Source: a virus. From it: DNA of 64,000 nucleotides. Of this stretch, positions 7,867-17,498 are shown piece by piece. The notes under the pieces were generated by a model. That model was not told the DNA's origin, made no database searches, and saw only the letters and a program-made list of their open reading frames with translations. Position numbers and translations under genes: made by a program. Numbering within the stretch: the stretch's first letter is position 1; the number at the start of each line of letters is the position of its first letter. The DNA is taken from IMG/VR virus record IMGVR_UViG_3300026484_000001, positions 1 to 64,000 of that record, one strand, 5' to 3'.

Positions 7867-10656
7867 ATGCAACCATTAGAAAACAACAAACCAAAGCCAA
7901 TAAGAGAATCTGGGTCACTCGCTTCTACAGATGGTGTCGAGGGAACTTTAGAAGATATTTCATCTGGGATAAAAAATCTAACTGAAACTACTAGAGATTC
8001 ACTCGAGGCTGATGCGAAAAGAGATGCAGCTGTCAAGAAATCTAGCCTTATTAAGAAGTCGTTTGACTCTGTAAAAAAGGGAACTGCTGGAGTAGCAGAA
8101 AATGGACTGAAAGGTTCAAAAGGTGCTGCGAAGAGTTTATTGAATTCTACTCCTATGGGAATGCTTGCAAGTAAAATTGCTGATTTCACGGGAGTATCTG
8201 AAAAACTTGGTTCTGCATTTGATAGCGGTGTTGATAAATTAGCTGGGAAAGATGAAAAAGACGACAGTGGTGAAGAGGTTAAGAGTGCAATCAAAGATTC
8301 TACAACAGCGATTACTCAGGCTCTTAACAAACCAGCGAAATCTATTGATAAAGATGTTAAGGTCGAACAAGCAATACAAGCAGATAAAGATCGTATTGTA
8401 TTTGAAGACATGAGAGACTATCTTGAAGAAATTGCAGATAAGGAAGAATCGTCTTCTTCTTATATCACACCAGAAAAGAAAGAAAAGAAGAAAGATATTT
8501 TTAGCAAGCTCTTCGAGCTTCTAGGGAAAAAGTTCCTTGGTCCACTGAAATCTATTGGTGGGGAAATAGGATCAATTCTATCTTCTGCTACTGGGAAGAT
8601 GGGCGGAGTTTTAAAAGGCTTCACTGGGAAATTCGGTGGTATGGTCAGTAAAATGGGCGGTATGTTTAATGGTCTCACTGGAAAATTAAGTGGGTTATTC
8701 ACTGGAAAGAACGGGTTTCTAAGTAAACTCGGAACCATGCTCAAAGGCGGTGTCGGTGGGAAACTTATGGGTGGTCTCGGTAAAATGGGAGGCATGCTTA
8801 CTAAGGGATTAAAATTTCTAGGTCCAGTTGGTGCCGCACTTGGTGTTGCTGCTAATGGACTAGGCGGTTTTATGGAAGCTGAAAACATCTTCGGTAAAGA
8901 TGCTACTATTGGGAACAAGATTTCATCTACAATCGGCGGTATAGTTTCTGGACTGTCTTTAGGCTTAGTATCAACGGGAACTATGGCAAAAGGAATTCAA
9001 GGTGCTGCAGATGCTGTTAGCGATGCAGCAAGTTGGGCTGGTGATAAACTCATGGGCGGTGTTACTGCCATGGGTAAACAATACCTCGATGGTGCTGATT
9101 GGCTTGGTGAAAAGCTGGGACTCGGGGCCAATGCATATAGCGGTGCAATGACCAAAGGTGCTGACTATCTTGGTGCTACATTTGATGATGGAATTCTAAA
9201 CGGATTCGGAACAATACTTGGTGATGCCAGCGGTTGGTTCGGTGACACTATGAAATCTGCGAATGACAGTATTTTAGGTGTGTTTGGTACAAGTACGGAT
9301 GAAATGGGTGAAAACCTCAAATCATCTATGGATGATATGCTAGATATGTTCAGTGGTGTCGGTGATTGGTTCAGTGACAAATTCAAAGGAATTTCTGAAT
9401 CAGCTGGTAGTGCATGGAATTGGGTCAAAGGAAAAGCTGGTAGTGCAGTAGATTCTGTTAAATCTGGCATGGGATTCTCTAAAAAGTCAGATAAAAAGTT
9501 TAAGAACTCTGGTGACTTCTACGATGACATCAATGCATCAATTATGAAAGAAGAAACTGGTCATGCTGGTGGTACTTTTAATGCAGCAAAGGATATTGGC
9601 GACGGAGCTGGTATTTCTTTCGGTGCTCACCAACTAACTGAAAAATCAGGTGGTGTTAAAGAGTATGTACAGAAAATGGCAAAGGGTGGAGATTCTAAAG
9701 CACAAGATATACTCAAGGGCTTCGGAAAAAATAAACGATTCCAAGGTGACAAAACAGATCTTATAAAATACCTCAAGAGTTCTGGTAATTCTAAAGAGGG
9801 AAAGAAGACTCAAGAAGACATGTACAATAGAAAGTACAGAGACCCAGCAATCAAGCTTGCTAAAAAATACGGTATCACGGACAAGGGTGCAATTGCACAA
9901 CTTATAGATCACTCGGTAAATGCTGGCCTTGGTGGTGCTGAAAGAATGCTTAAGAAAGCTGGTGGTGATTATTCATCAGGCGGTTTACAAGAGGCAAGAA
10001 AGCAAGATTATAGAGGTCTTAAAACTTACAAGAAATATGGAAAAACTTGGGAGGGTCGTGTAGATCGTACTGCTGATAGAATGAAGCAATATGAGGGAGG
10101 TTCAAAAACTCTTAGAGAAGGGTTGATGGGTAAAAAGAAAACTCCTTTAGTTGAGACCAAGAAAGATGCAACTATATGGCAAAAAGCTGTTGGTGTTACA
10201 TGGGGAACAAAGGCTGGGTCAAAAGAGGGAAGAGAAGAACGGATGAAACGATCCACTGAAGCTCTTGCTCGATATAAAGCTCGTAAAAATATGAACACTA
10301 ATGGAAATATAAGAAGTTCTATCGAATCGAATATCGCTTCAAGGGTTGATCCCGAAAGATTGTTACCAAAAGTTGTTTCCAAAATCAAGGGTAGTACATC
10401 TGATGTAACTACGATGAAAGAAAAGATTAAGATGGAAACTCTTGCAAAGTCTAGGAATCAAAAGAAGTTACTTGCTAAGGCAAATGTAACTTCTTCGAGT
10501 CAACCTCCAGTGATGGATGGCGGTTCAATGCCAATTGAAAGTTCAAAACCAGCTTCCGCTCCTTCCTTTCCAAAGAAAGGTTCAACTGGCCCATCTAAAT
10601 CTAGTGTAATGGACAGTGATCTATTACTATTAAGTGGTGTATTCTTAAATAAATAA
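7867..10656 (+). CDS. Tape measure protein with muralytic domain, 929 aa
   Basis: Position after the gp26-like gene, length and composition suggest the tail-length ruler. Residues 1-220 are helical and charged. Residues about 220-340 are a Gly/Met/Leu-rich, membrane-active-looking repeat region ('KMGG', 'TGKLSGLF'). Residues about 555-740 form a distinct domain: 'EETGHAGG', then 'GAGISFGAHQLTEKSGG' and 'LIDHSVNAG'. This resembles lysozyme/chitosanase-like phage peptidoglycan hydrolases (pattern D-x-GG-x-SFG-x-x-Q). The domain could open the cell wall during injection, replacing the lysozyme domain that T4 carries on gp5; the gp5-like protein here has none. The C-terminus is basic and disordered. 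Confidence 0.78.
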   Translation: MQPLENNKPKPIRESGSLASTDGVEGTLEDISSGIKNLTETTRDSLEADAKRDAAVKKSSLIKKSFDSVKKGTAGVAENGLKGSKGAAKSLLNSTPMGMLASKIADFTGVSEKLGSAFDSGVDKLAGKDEKDDSGEEVKSAIKDSTTAITQALNKPAKSIDKDVKVEQAIQADKDRIVFEDMRDYLEEIADKEESSSSYITPEKKEKKKDIFSKLFELLGKKFLGPLKSIGGEIGSILSSATGKMGGVLKGFTGKFGGMVSKMGGMFNGLTGKLSGLFTGKNGFLSKLGTMLKGGVGGKLMGGLGKMGGMLTKGLKFLGPVGAALGVAANGLGGFMEAENIFGKDATIGNKISSTIGGIVSGLSLGLVSTGTMAKGIQGAADAVSDAASWAGDKLMGGVTAMGKQYLDGADWLGEKLGLGANAYSGAMTKGADYLGATFDDGILNGFGTILGDASGWFGDTMKSANDSILGVFGTSTDEMGENLKSSMDDMLDMFSGVGDWFSDKFKGISESAGSAWNWVKGKAGSAVDSVKSGMGFSKKSDKKFKNSGDFYDDINASIMKEETGHAGGTFNAAKDIGDGAGISFGAHQLTEKSGGVKEYVQKMAKGGDSKAQDILKGFGKNKRFQGDKTDLIKYLKSSGNSKEGKKTQEDMYNRKYRDPAIKLAKKYGITDKGAIAQLIDHSVNAGLGGAERMLKKAGGDYSSGGLQEARKQDYRGLKTYKKYGKTWEGRVDRTADRMKQYEGGSKTLREGLMGKKKTPLVETKKDATIWQKAVGVTWGTKAGSKEGREERMKRSTEALARYKARKNMNTNGNIRSSIESNIASRVDPERLLPKVVSKIKGSTSDVTTMKEKIKMETLAKSRNQKKLLAKANVTSSSQPPVMDGGSMPIESSKPASAPSFPKKGSTGPSKSSVMDSDLLLLSGVFLNK
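10645..10653 (+). promoter_or_regulatory. Late-promoter-like element TTAAATAAA
   Basis: Sits at the very end of the tape measure gene, 15 nt before the next ATG (10668). It is read through the last codons, so its role is less certain than sites in true gaps. Confidence 0.4.
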
Positions 10657-10667
10657 AAGGACTAAAA

Positions 10668-11270
10668 ATGACATACATACAAAAACTTGTCAGTAATGAC
10701 ATAAACAGAGTTACCATCACTGGTGCAAATGGTGCTCTCATAGGATATATCGAGGCTGAACAAATGTTCGGTGCGACGGCATCCTATTCTCCCCTTACAG
10801 GAAATGATGGCAACGAAACAATTGATAAGGCGACACAACAATTCAACTCTGTCGTTGGGACAGATATAGCAAGAACTGCTCGTCCCATTAACACTCGTGT
10901 TGGTTGGGAAAGTTCAGCTGTTAATGGTCTCTCGTTCAGCCTATATTTCTTATCGTATGACGGGTCTAATGTGATGGAAGAAATTGCTCCAGTTTGGGAC
11001 ATGGTACTCCCAACCACTGGTGGAATTAATTCTTTCATTGCTCCTATGGATTATATGCCAAACCAAAAGTCCAAGCCAAAGAACTTCCTCGAGGTAAAAA
11101 TCGGGAATTGGTTTTTCGCTGAGGGGTTTGTAATGGAATCTGCACTTTTAACGGTATCACGGGAGAAGATCGATGCAGCGGGAACTATGCCACTTTATGT
11201 GAAATTGGATATTGCTTTAAAACCACTTCAAATATTTACATCAGATGTTGTAGCATCTTGGTTTACATAA
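10668..11270 (+). CDS. Putative baseplate or tube-cap protein, 200 aa
   Basis: AAGGA site before the ATG. Beta-rich with a C-terminal 'MPLYVKLDIALKPLQIFTSDVV' strand pair, which is reminiscent of contractile-tail adaptor and tube-cap proteins (gp48/gp54-like). It sits between the tape measure and gp53-like genes, which fits a hub-to-tube adaptor. The assignment rests on position and general pattern, not on a diagnostic motif. Confidence 0.6.
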   Translation: MTYIQKLVSNDINRVTITGANGALIGYIEAEQMFGATASYSPLTGNDGNETIDKATQQFNSVVGTDIARTARPINTRVGWESSAVNGLSFSLYFLSYDGSNVMEEIAPVWDMVLPTTGGINSFIAPMDYMPNQKSKPKNFLEVKIGNWFFAEGFVMESALLTVSREKIDAAGTMPLYVKLDIALKPLQIFTSDVVASWFT

Positions 11271-11280
11271 CATTTAAAAA

Positions 11281-11314
11281 ATTAAGCTTGTTTTAAGCTA
11301 ATGTACGGTATAAT
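11281..11314 (+). promoter_or_regulatory. Double-box promoter (candidate middle class)
   Basis: Boxes ATTAAG (11281) and TTTAAG (11292) spaced 11 bp, then TATAAT at 11309, exactly 17 bp after the second box starts. It drives the gp53-like baseplate gene; the ribosome site AGGAGG begins 4 nt after TATAAT, so the leader would be very short. Confidence 0.75.
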
Positions 11315-11329
11315 ATAGGAGGAAGTCTA

Positions 11330-12292
11330 ATGACTCAATCAGAACTACTAAAATCACAACAAGCGAGTATTCAAACTAAGGAAACTGCGGAAGCATTCTT
11401 AGTTTTTAGCAAGCATCTTAAAAAGGATGCATTGGCTCGTGTAGAAATACAAGAAGATGAACTCAAAGCTCTTACAAAGAGTGTGGAAATTTCCACGGAA
11501 AATTTTGCACAAGCGGTTAAAAAAACTGCGGAAGATGCCTTAGTTATAAATCCTCTTTGGAAGCCCCCAATTTTCAATGCTTATAGCATCAATGAAATTC
11601 CAGAGGACCAAAATTTCTATATCCCTCTCAAGGCTCAGATCGATAGCCAACTTTCAATAAAAGCACACCTTGACTCTCTCATCAAAGATAGAAACGAAAA
11701 AAATGAGCAATTACTTTACACGAAATCTGAGTTACTGAAAATCATGGACCAGATTGAAAAGGCGAAGCAATTAATCAAAGACTCCGAGGTTATAGAGGCT
11801 GGGCTCATTGCAGAACAAAAAGAACTGGATACTGAATTTCAGGTACAGAAAAAACTTTTTGACGATTTACAAGAGCTTAAAAGATTAGACGAGATCAGAA
11901 GTGACCACAAGTGGGAATTAAATAGAACCAAAAATTCGTTCTTTTTTAACTTCGACATTGAAAGCGATCAAAGATTTGTTATGGAAAAATTCATTGAAGA
12001 AGATTTTAACTTTTTCGATGTATATAATAGTAAATTTTTATTTTTAATTAAAGAGTTAAAACAATTTGGAGAGTATAAGATTACTATGGATTCAGCTAGA
12101 ATAGATTTGATTTCATATAACATATACGGTACGACTCAATTTTGGTGGATGTTACTAGAGTTCAATGACATAGCAGATCAATTCAGTATTAAAAGGGGTC
12201 AGATCATTAAGTTCTTTGATTTAAGTGACCTCGAGTCTAAGTACCACTTCATCCAGAAAGAACAACACAAAAAGGGTGACAAGGAGCAATAA
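11330..12292 (+). CDS. gp53: Baseplate wedge protein, gp53-like, 320 aa
   Basis: The C-terminal 90 residues carry the gp53 signature: 'DLISYNIYGTTQFWWMLLEF', then 'NDIADQFSIKRGQIIKFF', a LysM-like fold that joins wedges in T4. The N-terminal 200 residues are an added long coiled coil (heptads from about 105 to 205); total length exceeds T4 gp53 (196 aa). Strong AGGAGG site. The stop overlaps the next start (TAATGG). Confidence 0.85.
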   Translation: MTQSELLKSQQASIQTKETAEAFLVFSKHLKKDALARVEIQEDELKALTKSVEISTENFAQAVKKTAEDALVINPLWKPPIFNAYSINEIPEDQNFYIPLKAQIDSQLSIKAHLDSLIKDRNEKNEQLLYTKSELLKIMDQIEKAKQLIKDSEVIEAGLIAEQKELDTEFQVQKKLFDDLQELKRLDEIRSDHKWELNRTKNSFFFNFDIESDQRFVMEKFIEEDFNFFDVYNSKFLFLIKELKQFGEYKITMDSARIDLISYNIYGTTQFWWMLLEFNDIADQFSIKRGQIIKFFDLSDLESKYHFIQKEQHKKGDKEQ

Positions 12293-13443
12293 TGGCCACA
12301 GTAGAATTGAAAGGTAACTTCTATTTCTTTTTTGAGATAGGTGGGAATAGTACATTTGCAGACGGAGGGGGTGGTATCATCTCTTTCATTATGGAAGAAT
12401 GGACAGGCGGGTCTTTACCACAATTTGAGTTTATATTTACTACATCGGACTTTGATATTCTGAAGCATGTAAATGAGGGAAGTTCTATAAGTTGTACTTA
12501 TGGGAAATCACCTGATGACACTGACACGATACAGCTAATGGTACAGAAATTCGCATACAACCTTGTTGACAGTCAATACCTTAAGATAGTCTTAAAGGGA
12601 TTCATCGGAACAACCACTCACTTACAGAAATGTGAAATTAAGGGTTGGCAAGGTAAGACATCATTGGATGTTATCAAAGATGTTGCTGGGATTGACTATA
12701 AAGTTAAATCTAAGGCAACGACACCGTCCGACTCTCAGAATTGGATCCGTTACAATATTTCATCTAATCGTTTTATCCAAGAAGTTTGGGAGCACAGTTT
12801 TATTAGTGACACGAACTTCTTGGTGTATGCAATTAACAGAAATAGTGAATTCTTAATTGATGATTACGAAAATGTTACCGCTGGGACAGAAAAGTGGGTG
12901 TTTTGTAGTGATGAATCTAAGGGAAATAAGATCGCGATGGATCCAAACTATACGATAAGTTCTAATCATGGTCTTATCAATAACATAGCTGTGTACGAAA
13001 GGGAAAGAAGAGTCTTCGACATAGAAAAGGGCGGGAAAGACGAAAAGGTCACTACACCATCAAAGAAGCCTATTCTAGCCAGTGGTTCAAAATTGAATGT
13101 TCACACTAAAGATCCTAAGAATTACGGAAAAGTTCGTTCTAAGCACGAAGCGATACATAGCAATTATCATAAGGCTTATTATAACAATATTTCTAAGATT
13201 GCATTACATGGTATCACGGAAATTGAAATTCTAACTGACTCCGAGTACAAGGAATACGAATTATTCGACTTAGCAAAGTTTGAAAACTTTGAACTTGATT
13301 CACAATCTTCAAAGGATACGGAATTATTGGCTGGGCTATTCATTATAACACGAATTAGTCGTTTTTATTCTGGCGGACGGTTTAGAACTTCGATCACATT
13401 ATCTAAAGATGCGATGAATAACATTAAAGGAAGCTTAAAATGA
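12292..13443 (+). CDS. gp27: Baseplate hub protein, gp27/VgrG-N-like, 383 aa
   Basis: Length equals T4 gp27 (391 aa), and it immediately precedes a gp5-like spike gene, the usual hub pairing. The sequence begins with a beta domain and has a middle 'GKTSLDVIKDVAGIDYKVKS' helix-strand piece typical of gp27/gpD-type hub proteins. The C-terminal beta domain ends 'RFRTSITLSKDAMN'. It is coupled to the spike gene by a 4-nt ATGA overlap. Confidence 0.72.
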   Translation: MATVELKGNFYFFFEIGGNSTFADGGGGIISFIMEEWTGGSLPQFEFIFTTSDFDILKHVNEGSSISCTYGKSPDDTDTIQLMVQKFAYNLVDSQYLKIVLKGFIGTTTHLQKCEIKGWQGKTSLDVIKDVAGIDYKVKSKATTPSDSQNWIRYNISSNRFIQEVWEHSFISDTNFLVYAINRNSEFLIDDYENVTAGTEKWVFCSDESKGNKIAMDPNYTISSNHGLINNIAVYERERRVFDIEKGGKDEKVTTPSKKPILASGSKLNVHTKDPKNYGKVRSKHEAIHSNYHKAYYNNISKIALHGITEIEILTDSEYKEYELFDLAKFENFELDSQSSKDTELLAGLFIITRISRFYSGGRFRTSITLSKDAMNNIKGSLK

Positions 13444-14246
13444 GTTTAAAAAACACACTTGACCTATTTACCAAAGAGGACATGTTTCAAAGTATGATCG
13501 TTGGTAAGGTTATCGACAATGTAGATCCAATGAAGCAAGGTCGTGTTAAAATTGAAATCCCTTCTATGACTGAGGGTATTGCTAAAGATATAATCCCTTG
13601 GTCGCATCAACTTTTTCCAGTCGGTACTGGAACACTTGGTGGTATTCCTTCTTTTAAGGTTCCAGCGATTGGTACTCAAGTTTGTGTAATTTTCCCAGAA
13701 AAGGACATCTATACATCTTTTTATATTGGTGAATTAATTTACAAAGACCATAAGCTTGAAGAGTTGACGGAAGATTATCCAGAAACTTATGGATTTATTG
13801 ATAAGATCTTCAATAAATACTGGATCAATATGAAAAAGAAAACTATGGACTTTCACCACCACACTGGAACGCATCTTCATATTGACGATGAGGGAACTAT
13901 GACATTGGATGGTGTTAAGGACTTAAATATAAATATAGAAAATGACACTAATATAGTGATCAAGGGAAACAGAGACGAAAAAATCACTGGTGACTCTACA
14001 TTAAAGATCGACGGAAACTGGAATATAACGGTTGGCGGAGATTGCAGCTTAGATGTATCAGGGAAAACAGATTTGACATCTGGTGGTAAGACTACTATCA
14101 ATGCATCGAAACTGGTCGTAAACTGTGATATTGAAGTTACTGGGAAGATTGAATCAACTGGTGACCAAATAGCTGGTATCATTTCTACACAAAAACATAA
14201 ACATACTGGTAACTTGGGAGCTCCGACGAGTCCATCAAAACCGTAA
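13440..14246 (+). CDS. gp5: Tail spike (gp5-like, OB fold plus beta-helix), 268 aa
   Basis: The N-terminal OB domain is clear: 'VGKVIDNVDPMKQGRVKIEI', then 'IPWSHQLFPVGTGTLGGIPSF' and 'VPAIGTQVCVIFPE'. Residues about 135-240 form the repetitive triangular beta-helix (ThrIle/Asn-rich strands 'NITVGGDCSLDVSGKTDL'). The end 'QKHKHTGNLG' resembles the metal-binding H-x-H tip seen in gpV-type spikes. There is no lysozyme domain, unlike T4 gp5, which fits the hydrolase being on the tape measure. Confidence 0.88.
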   Translation: MSLKNTLDLFTKEDMFQSMIVGKVIDNVDPMKQGRVKIEIPSMTEGIAKDIIPWSHQLFPVGTGTLGGIPSFKVPAIGTQVCVIFPEKDIYTSFYIGELIYKDHKLEELTEDYPETYGFIDKIFNKYWINMKKKTMDFHHHTGTHLHIDDEGTMTLDGVKDLNINIENDTNIVIKGNRDEKITGDSTLKIDGNWNITVGGDCSLDVSGKTDLTSGGKTTINASKLVVNCDIEVTGKIESTGDQIAGIISTQKHKHTGNLGAPTSPSKP

Positions 14247-14259
14247 AAAAGGATAGGAA

Positions 14260-14655
14260 ATGGCATTTTACTCTGATATCAACCAACAGGATCCTCGTAA
14301 TGATGGTTTCCTGTTCGACATCGAAACTATTTACCAGTCTTTGGACAATGTCTTAGGCACGGAAAAGGGCGAGAGGATGTTTTTACCTGAATTTGGTACA
14401 AGTCTAATGCAATTTTTATTTGCTCCTCTGACACCTACGAACGAGGCGAGAATCATGTATGAAGTTGCTAGTGCGATTTCAACTTGGGAACCTCGTGTAC
14501 AAATTATAAGAAGAGAATCATATGTTAAAAGCATACCAGATTCACATGAAGTGGAACTGTTTTTAGTCATTAAAATAAAAGGTCTTGGCGAGACAAAATA
14601 TGTGTTCCAAACTAACTTATCAAGAAATCAACAAGGACAATACTATGCAATTTAA
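14260..14655 (+). CDS. gp25: Baseplate wedge protein gp25-like, 131 aa
   Basis: Length matches T4 gp25 (132 aa). The hallmark 'LGTEKGERMFLPEFGTSLMQ' block and the 'EPRVQI' strand of the gp25/lysozyme-like superfamily are present. It acts as a wedge component that nucleates sheath assembly. AAGGA site before the ATG. It overlaps the gp6-like gene by 11 nt. Confidence 0.93.
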   Translation: MAFYSDINQQDPRNDGFLFDIETIYQSLDNVLGTEKGERMFLPEFGTSLMQFLFAPLTPTNEARIMYEVASAISTWEPRVQIIRRESYVKSIPDSHEVELFLVIKIKGLGETKYVFQTNLSRNQQGQYYAI

Positions 14656-15991
14656 TAAATCTCTTTTAACCCCATCACTTATCGCAAAGGATATGCACAA
14701 ATCTATTGCGGAACTTGATGATTTTGCTGGTTGGCAAGATTATTTTGAGGGCGGTGCTGGTCAGACTATTGTTGAATTGGTAGCTGGGTCTCAAGCAATA
14801 AAAAATCACTACAATATGATGCGAGTTAGAGAAAGTTCTCTAATCCATGCAAAAATGGATTCATCTATTACACAACTTGCCATTGACAAAGGGGTTTATA
14901 GACCAACTGCAAAAGCATTTATCGTAAGACTTAAATTTAAGTCACTTTTAAGCGGTGAAATTGGCATTGGAGAATTAATTGGATCTTATAAGGACTATAA
15001 TGCATATTCTCTAGAACACAAAAGTATCGTTGTCGGTGATAATGAGCTGGACATAACATTTGGTCACATAGTTGAGCATACAACAGAAATCGTAACGGAC
15101 GAAACTTTCCACTTTATACCTTATTCTTATGACAACCTTTTTGTAGCAGATCACTTTCAACTACTTACACATAACGGGCAACAAGTAATTTTAAGTTCCA
15201 TACAACTGAATCTTTACAACAACGATTTAGCGAACTCTGCATTGACTCTCGTATCAAGCTTCGAAAATAAAATCGTTTTCGGTGATGGTGTAATTGGAAA
15301 GAAGACGAATATTGGTGATGTTATCAAACTTCGTGACCTTACTTATGGTAAAGATATGATTAAGAAATATGATCATTCTAAATTGAACATGAACGATGCA
15401 GACATGTTCCATATCGACTCGTTTGAAGTTATTCGTAGAGCAACTGGGTATCTTGATAAGGAAATCTTAAGAAGGGTTGCTATCCGCTCAACAGTAGACG
15501 GAAGATGGGTTCAAACTATTGACTTCGAAAATGGTCTTATGAGGGAATTCGGAGAATTTCTTTCAGATGTTATCGTTGAAGACAGTTATCCTATTGAATT
15601 TATCACATTTTTACCAAAAAGTGGGTTTTTGACTCCTGGTTTACTTGAAGAGATCAATACTATGATAGAAGACAAGCGAGGGAATGCGGTTCAAGTTAAA
15701 CAAACTGTAATTGACCCAGATTCACCAGAAAATTATATTGACCTTACTTTCAATATGACATATTTTGGCATCGATTCTGAAGAGGTTATAAGACAAATCA
15801 TAGAAGATTACACGACGAAGAATGAGCGACGACTTGCAAACGGAGACATATTTGTAGTTGGTGCGGATATCGCGGTGGAACTTACACGAGAACTTCCACA
15901 AGGAAAATTCTACTGTGACCTCGACCAAAAATTCGTTCTCCCGAACTTAAAATTTATTCGCGAACTTAAAATTAACTTTGTGAGGGAATAA
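14645..15991 (+). CDS. gp6: Baseplate wedge protein gp6-like, 448 aa
   Basis: The ATG at 14645 is preceded by AAGGA and overlaps the gp25 end, the usual gp25-gp6 coupling. The J-like/gp6 features are an N-terminal helical domain ('IVELVAGSQAIKNHYN...RESSLIHAK'), a middle beta domain with 'VFGDGVIGKK' (the G-D-G-x-x-G-x motif typical of gp6/gpJ wedge proteins), and a C-terminal alpha/beta domain. It is shorter than T4 gp6 (660 aa), like many compact baseplates. Confidence 0.88.
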   Translation: MQFNKSLLTPSLIAKDMHKSIAELDDFAGWQDYFEGGAGQTIVELVAGSQAIKNHYNMMRVRESSLIHAKMDSSITQLAIDKGVYRPTAKAFIVRLKFKSLLSGEIGIGELIGSYKDYNAYSLEHKSIVVGDNELDITFGHIVEHTTEIVTDETFHFIPYSYDNLFVADHFQLLTHNGQQVILSSIQLNLYNNDLANSALTLVSSFENKIVFGDGVIGKKTNIGDVIKLRDLTYGKDMIKKYDHSKLNMNDADMFHIDSFEVIRRATGYLDKEILRRVAIRSTVDGRWVQTIDFENGLMREFGEFLSDVIVEDSYPIEFITFLPKSGFLTPGLLEEINTMIEDKRGNAVQVKQTVIDPDSPENYIDLTFNMTYFGIDSEEVIRQIIEDYTTKNERRLANGDIFVVGADIAVELTRELPQGKFYCDLDQKFVLPNLKFIRELKINFVRE

Positions 15992-15992
15992 T

Positions 15993-17441
15993 ATGATAAT
16001 CAAATATGATACTTCCGGTGAGATAGAATCTGGTGGGATTATGACATATGTCAAGATCGACCAGGAAGTCATCAAGCCGAATTGTTTCGAAAACTTTTTA
16101 CCTCATAGATTGAAGTCAAACGAACTTTTCCAACTTGTCAACAAATTGATTTGTATGGGAGACGATGTTTCAACTGATGAAGAAATACGACTTTATCTTG
16201 AGGAGTCTTCTGGACTTACAAGAGCTGGCCTACACTCGGAATACCACGATTTAGACTGGTTTAGTCAACTATCTTGGGAAGAAGCTGTTCGGTACACATG
16301 GACTGATGCATATGAGTCAGGTGGTTCACTGAACTTCAAACCTCGACAAACAGTTGCTAATGTTGGTAATGATGTATTATGGGGTGAATTCTCAAAAGTA
16401 AACAACGAAGAATTCTCAAAAGAGGGGTTCAACTTCTGGAATCATATTATTGATCCTTATGTTGGGACAAACCTGATACAGAGAACTCTTTTGGAATCTT
16501 TAAGATTACATGGAACAGTTGTAGACTGGTATGATGATGGGACTCCTGTCAATACATATAGTTTTGTTTTTGATGAATTTCCAGGTTGGGAACGGACTAA
16601 GACTCTTATTTTAGCTTCAAAAGCACTTAAAAATGCAGAAAGTTACCTTACATCAGTCAAAGATGAAAACTGTCCACATGGGCTTGTACTTTCACACGGT
16701 TTTTTAGATGCCGATTTCGTTTCGGATATTTACGGTGATAAGTTCTATGGTGCTTATATTTGTTTCCAACGATTTGACCAAGAGCTGGTTGAAATGTACA
16801 ATATGATTGATGTGAAGTACCTTAGAACAAAATACAGAAATCAGCAGTTGAACTATTGGAATGAAATTCATCTAAGTGATAATTTATTTTTAGATGTGAG
16901 AAACTTCAACAGAATTTTCCGTACACATACGAAATTATTACCAGGATCTTTCGTTCAGATGCTTCCGGCTTACATGAAACAGAAATCCAATACTTGGGAC
17001 CATGGTGTTACATGGGAAGACCATAATACATGGGATGGAATTAGTGTAACGAATCTCGTTTATACTAGATTGCAACTTACAGAGATGGATTGGAACTATA
17101 TCAATCCTGTGACGAATGCACCTCAGACATGGGAACGAAATGCCACATGGCTTGGTGATTATGATGAAACATCGTACAGTTACAACAAACCTTGTAATGG
17201 TGATTCTTGTATAGAAAATAGAAACTTTATCCCTGGATTTGGTCCAAGTGATGGGAATTCTCTTTACAAACCACTTATTCGCTATAAGAATATATCGACA
17301 TTTGACCCTGATGCGGACATATTAATTGCGAGAGGCGGGATTGTGAACTATTGGGATCCAGACTTTGTTCTTGGGTATATGAGCCTTGACGGAACAAATG
17401 ATAAATATGTGTTTAAGACACATATCAGAGAAGATGTGTAA
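15993..17441 (+). CDS. Putative baseplate wedge/periphery protein, 482 aa
   Basis: Follows gp6 at 1 nt, in the place where T4-like phages have gp7/gp8-type wedge proteins. It is Trp- and Tyr-rich with repeated 'TWDHGVTWEDHNTWDG' and 'TWERNATWLGDY' pieces at about 330-395 that suggest repeated beta hairpins. An alternative start is Met17. The stop lies inside a terminator-like hairpin. Not recognised as a named family. Confidence 0.7.
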   Translation: MIIKYDTSGEIESGGIMTYVKIDQEVIKPNCFENFLPHRLKSNELFQLVNKLICMGDDVSTDEEIRLYLEESSGLTRAGLHSEYHDLDWFSQLSWEEAVRYTWTDAYESGGSLNFKPRQTVANVGNDVLWGEFSKVNNEEFSKEGFNFWNHIIDPYVGTNLIQRTLLESLRLHGTVVDWYDDGTPVNTYSFVFDEFPGWERTKTLILASKALKNAESYLTSVKDENCPHGLVLSHGFLDADFVSDIYGDKFYGAYICFQRFDQELVEMYNMIDVKYLRTKYRNQQLNYWNEIHLSDNLFLDVRNFNRIFRTHTKLLPGSFVQMLPAYMKQKSNTWDHGVTWEDHNTWDGISVTNLVYTRLQLTEMDWNYINPVTNAPQTWERNATWLGDYDETSYSYNKPCNGDSCIENRNFIPGFGPSDGNSLYKPLIRYKNISTFDPDADILIARGGIVNYWDPDFVLGYMSLDGTNDKYVFKTHIREDV

Positions 17442-17453
17442 AAACATCTCTCT
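17427..17453 (+). terminator. Hairpin at end of the baseplate unit
   Basis: AGAG-A-AGATGT pairs with ACATCT-CTCT around a 6-nt loop, leaving one bulged A. It overlaps the stop codon and is followed 6 nt later by a late-type element. Confidence 0.5.
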
Positions 17454-17458
17454 GTACA

Positions 17459-17467
17459 TTAAATAAA
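17459..17467 (+). promoter_or_regulatory. Late-promoter-like element TTAAATAAA
   Basis: In the gap between a hairpin and the ATG at 17499 (31 nt downstream). Strong match. Confidence 0.62.
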
Positions 17468-17498
17468 CTCAATAAGATGAAAAGCCAAAGGAGAAAAC

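Noticed and set aside
8460-8918. Minus-strand Pro-rich ORF in the tape measure
   Set aside because: Reverse shadow of the Gly-rich tape measure repeats (Gly codons GGN read as Pro CCN on the other strand); no start signal.
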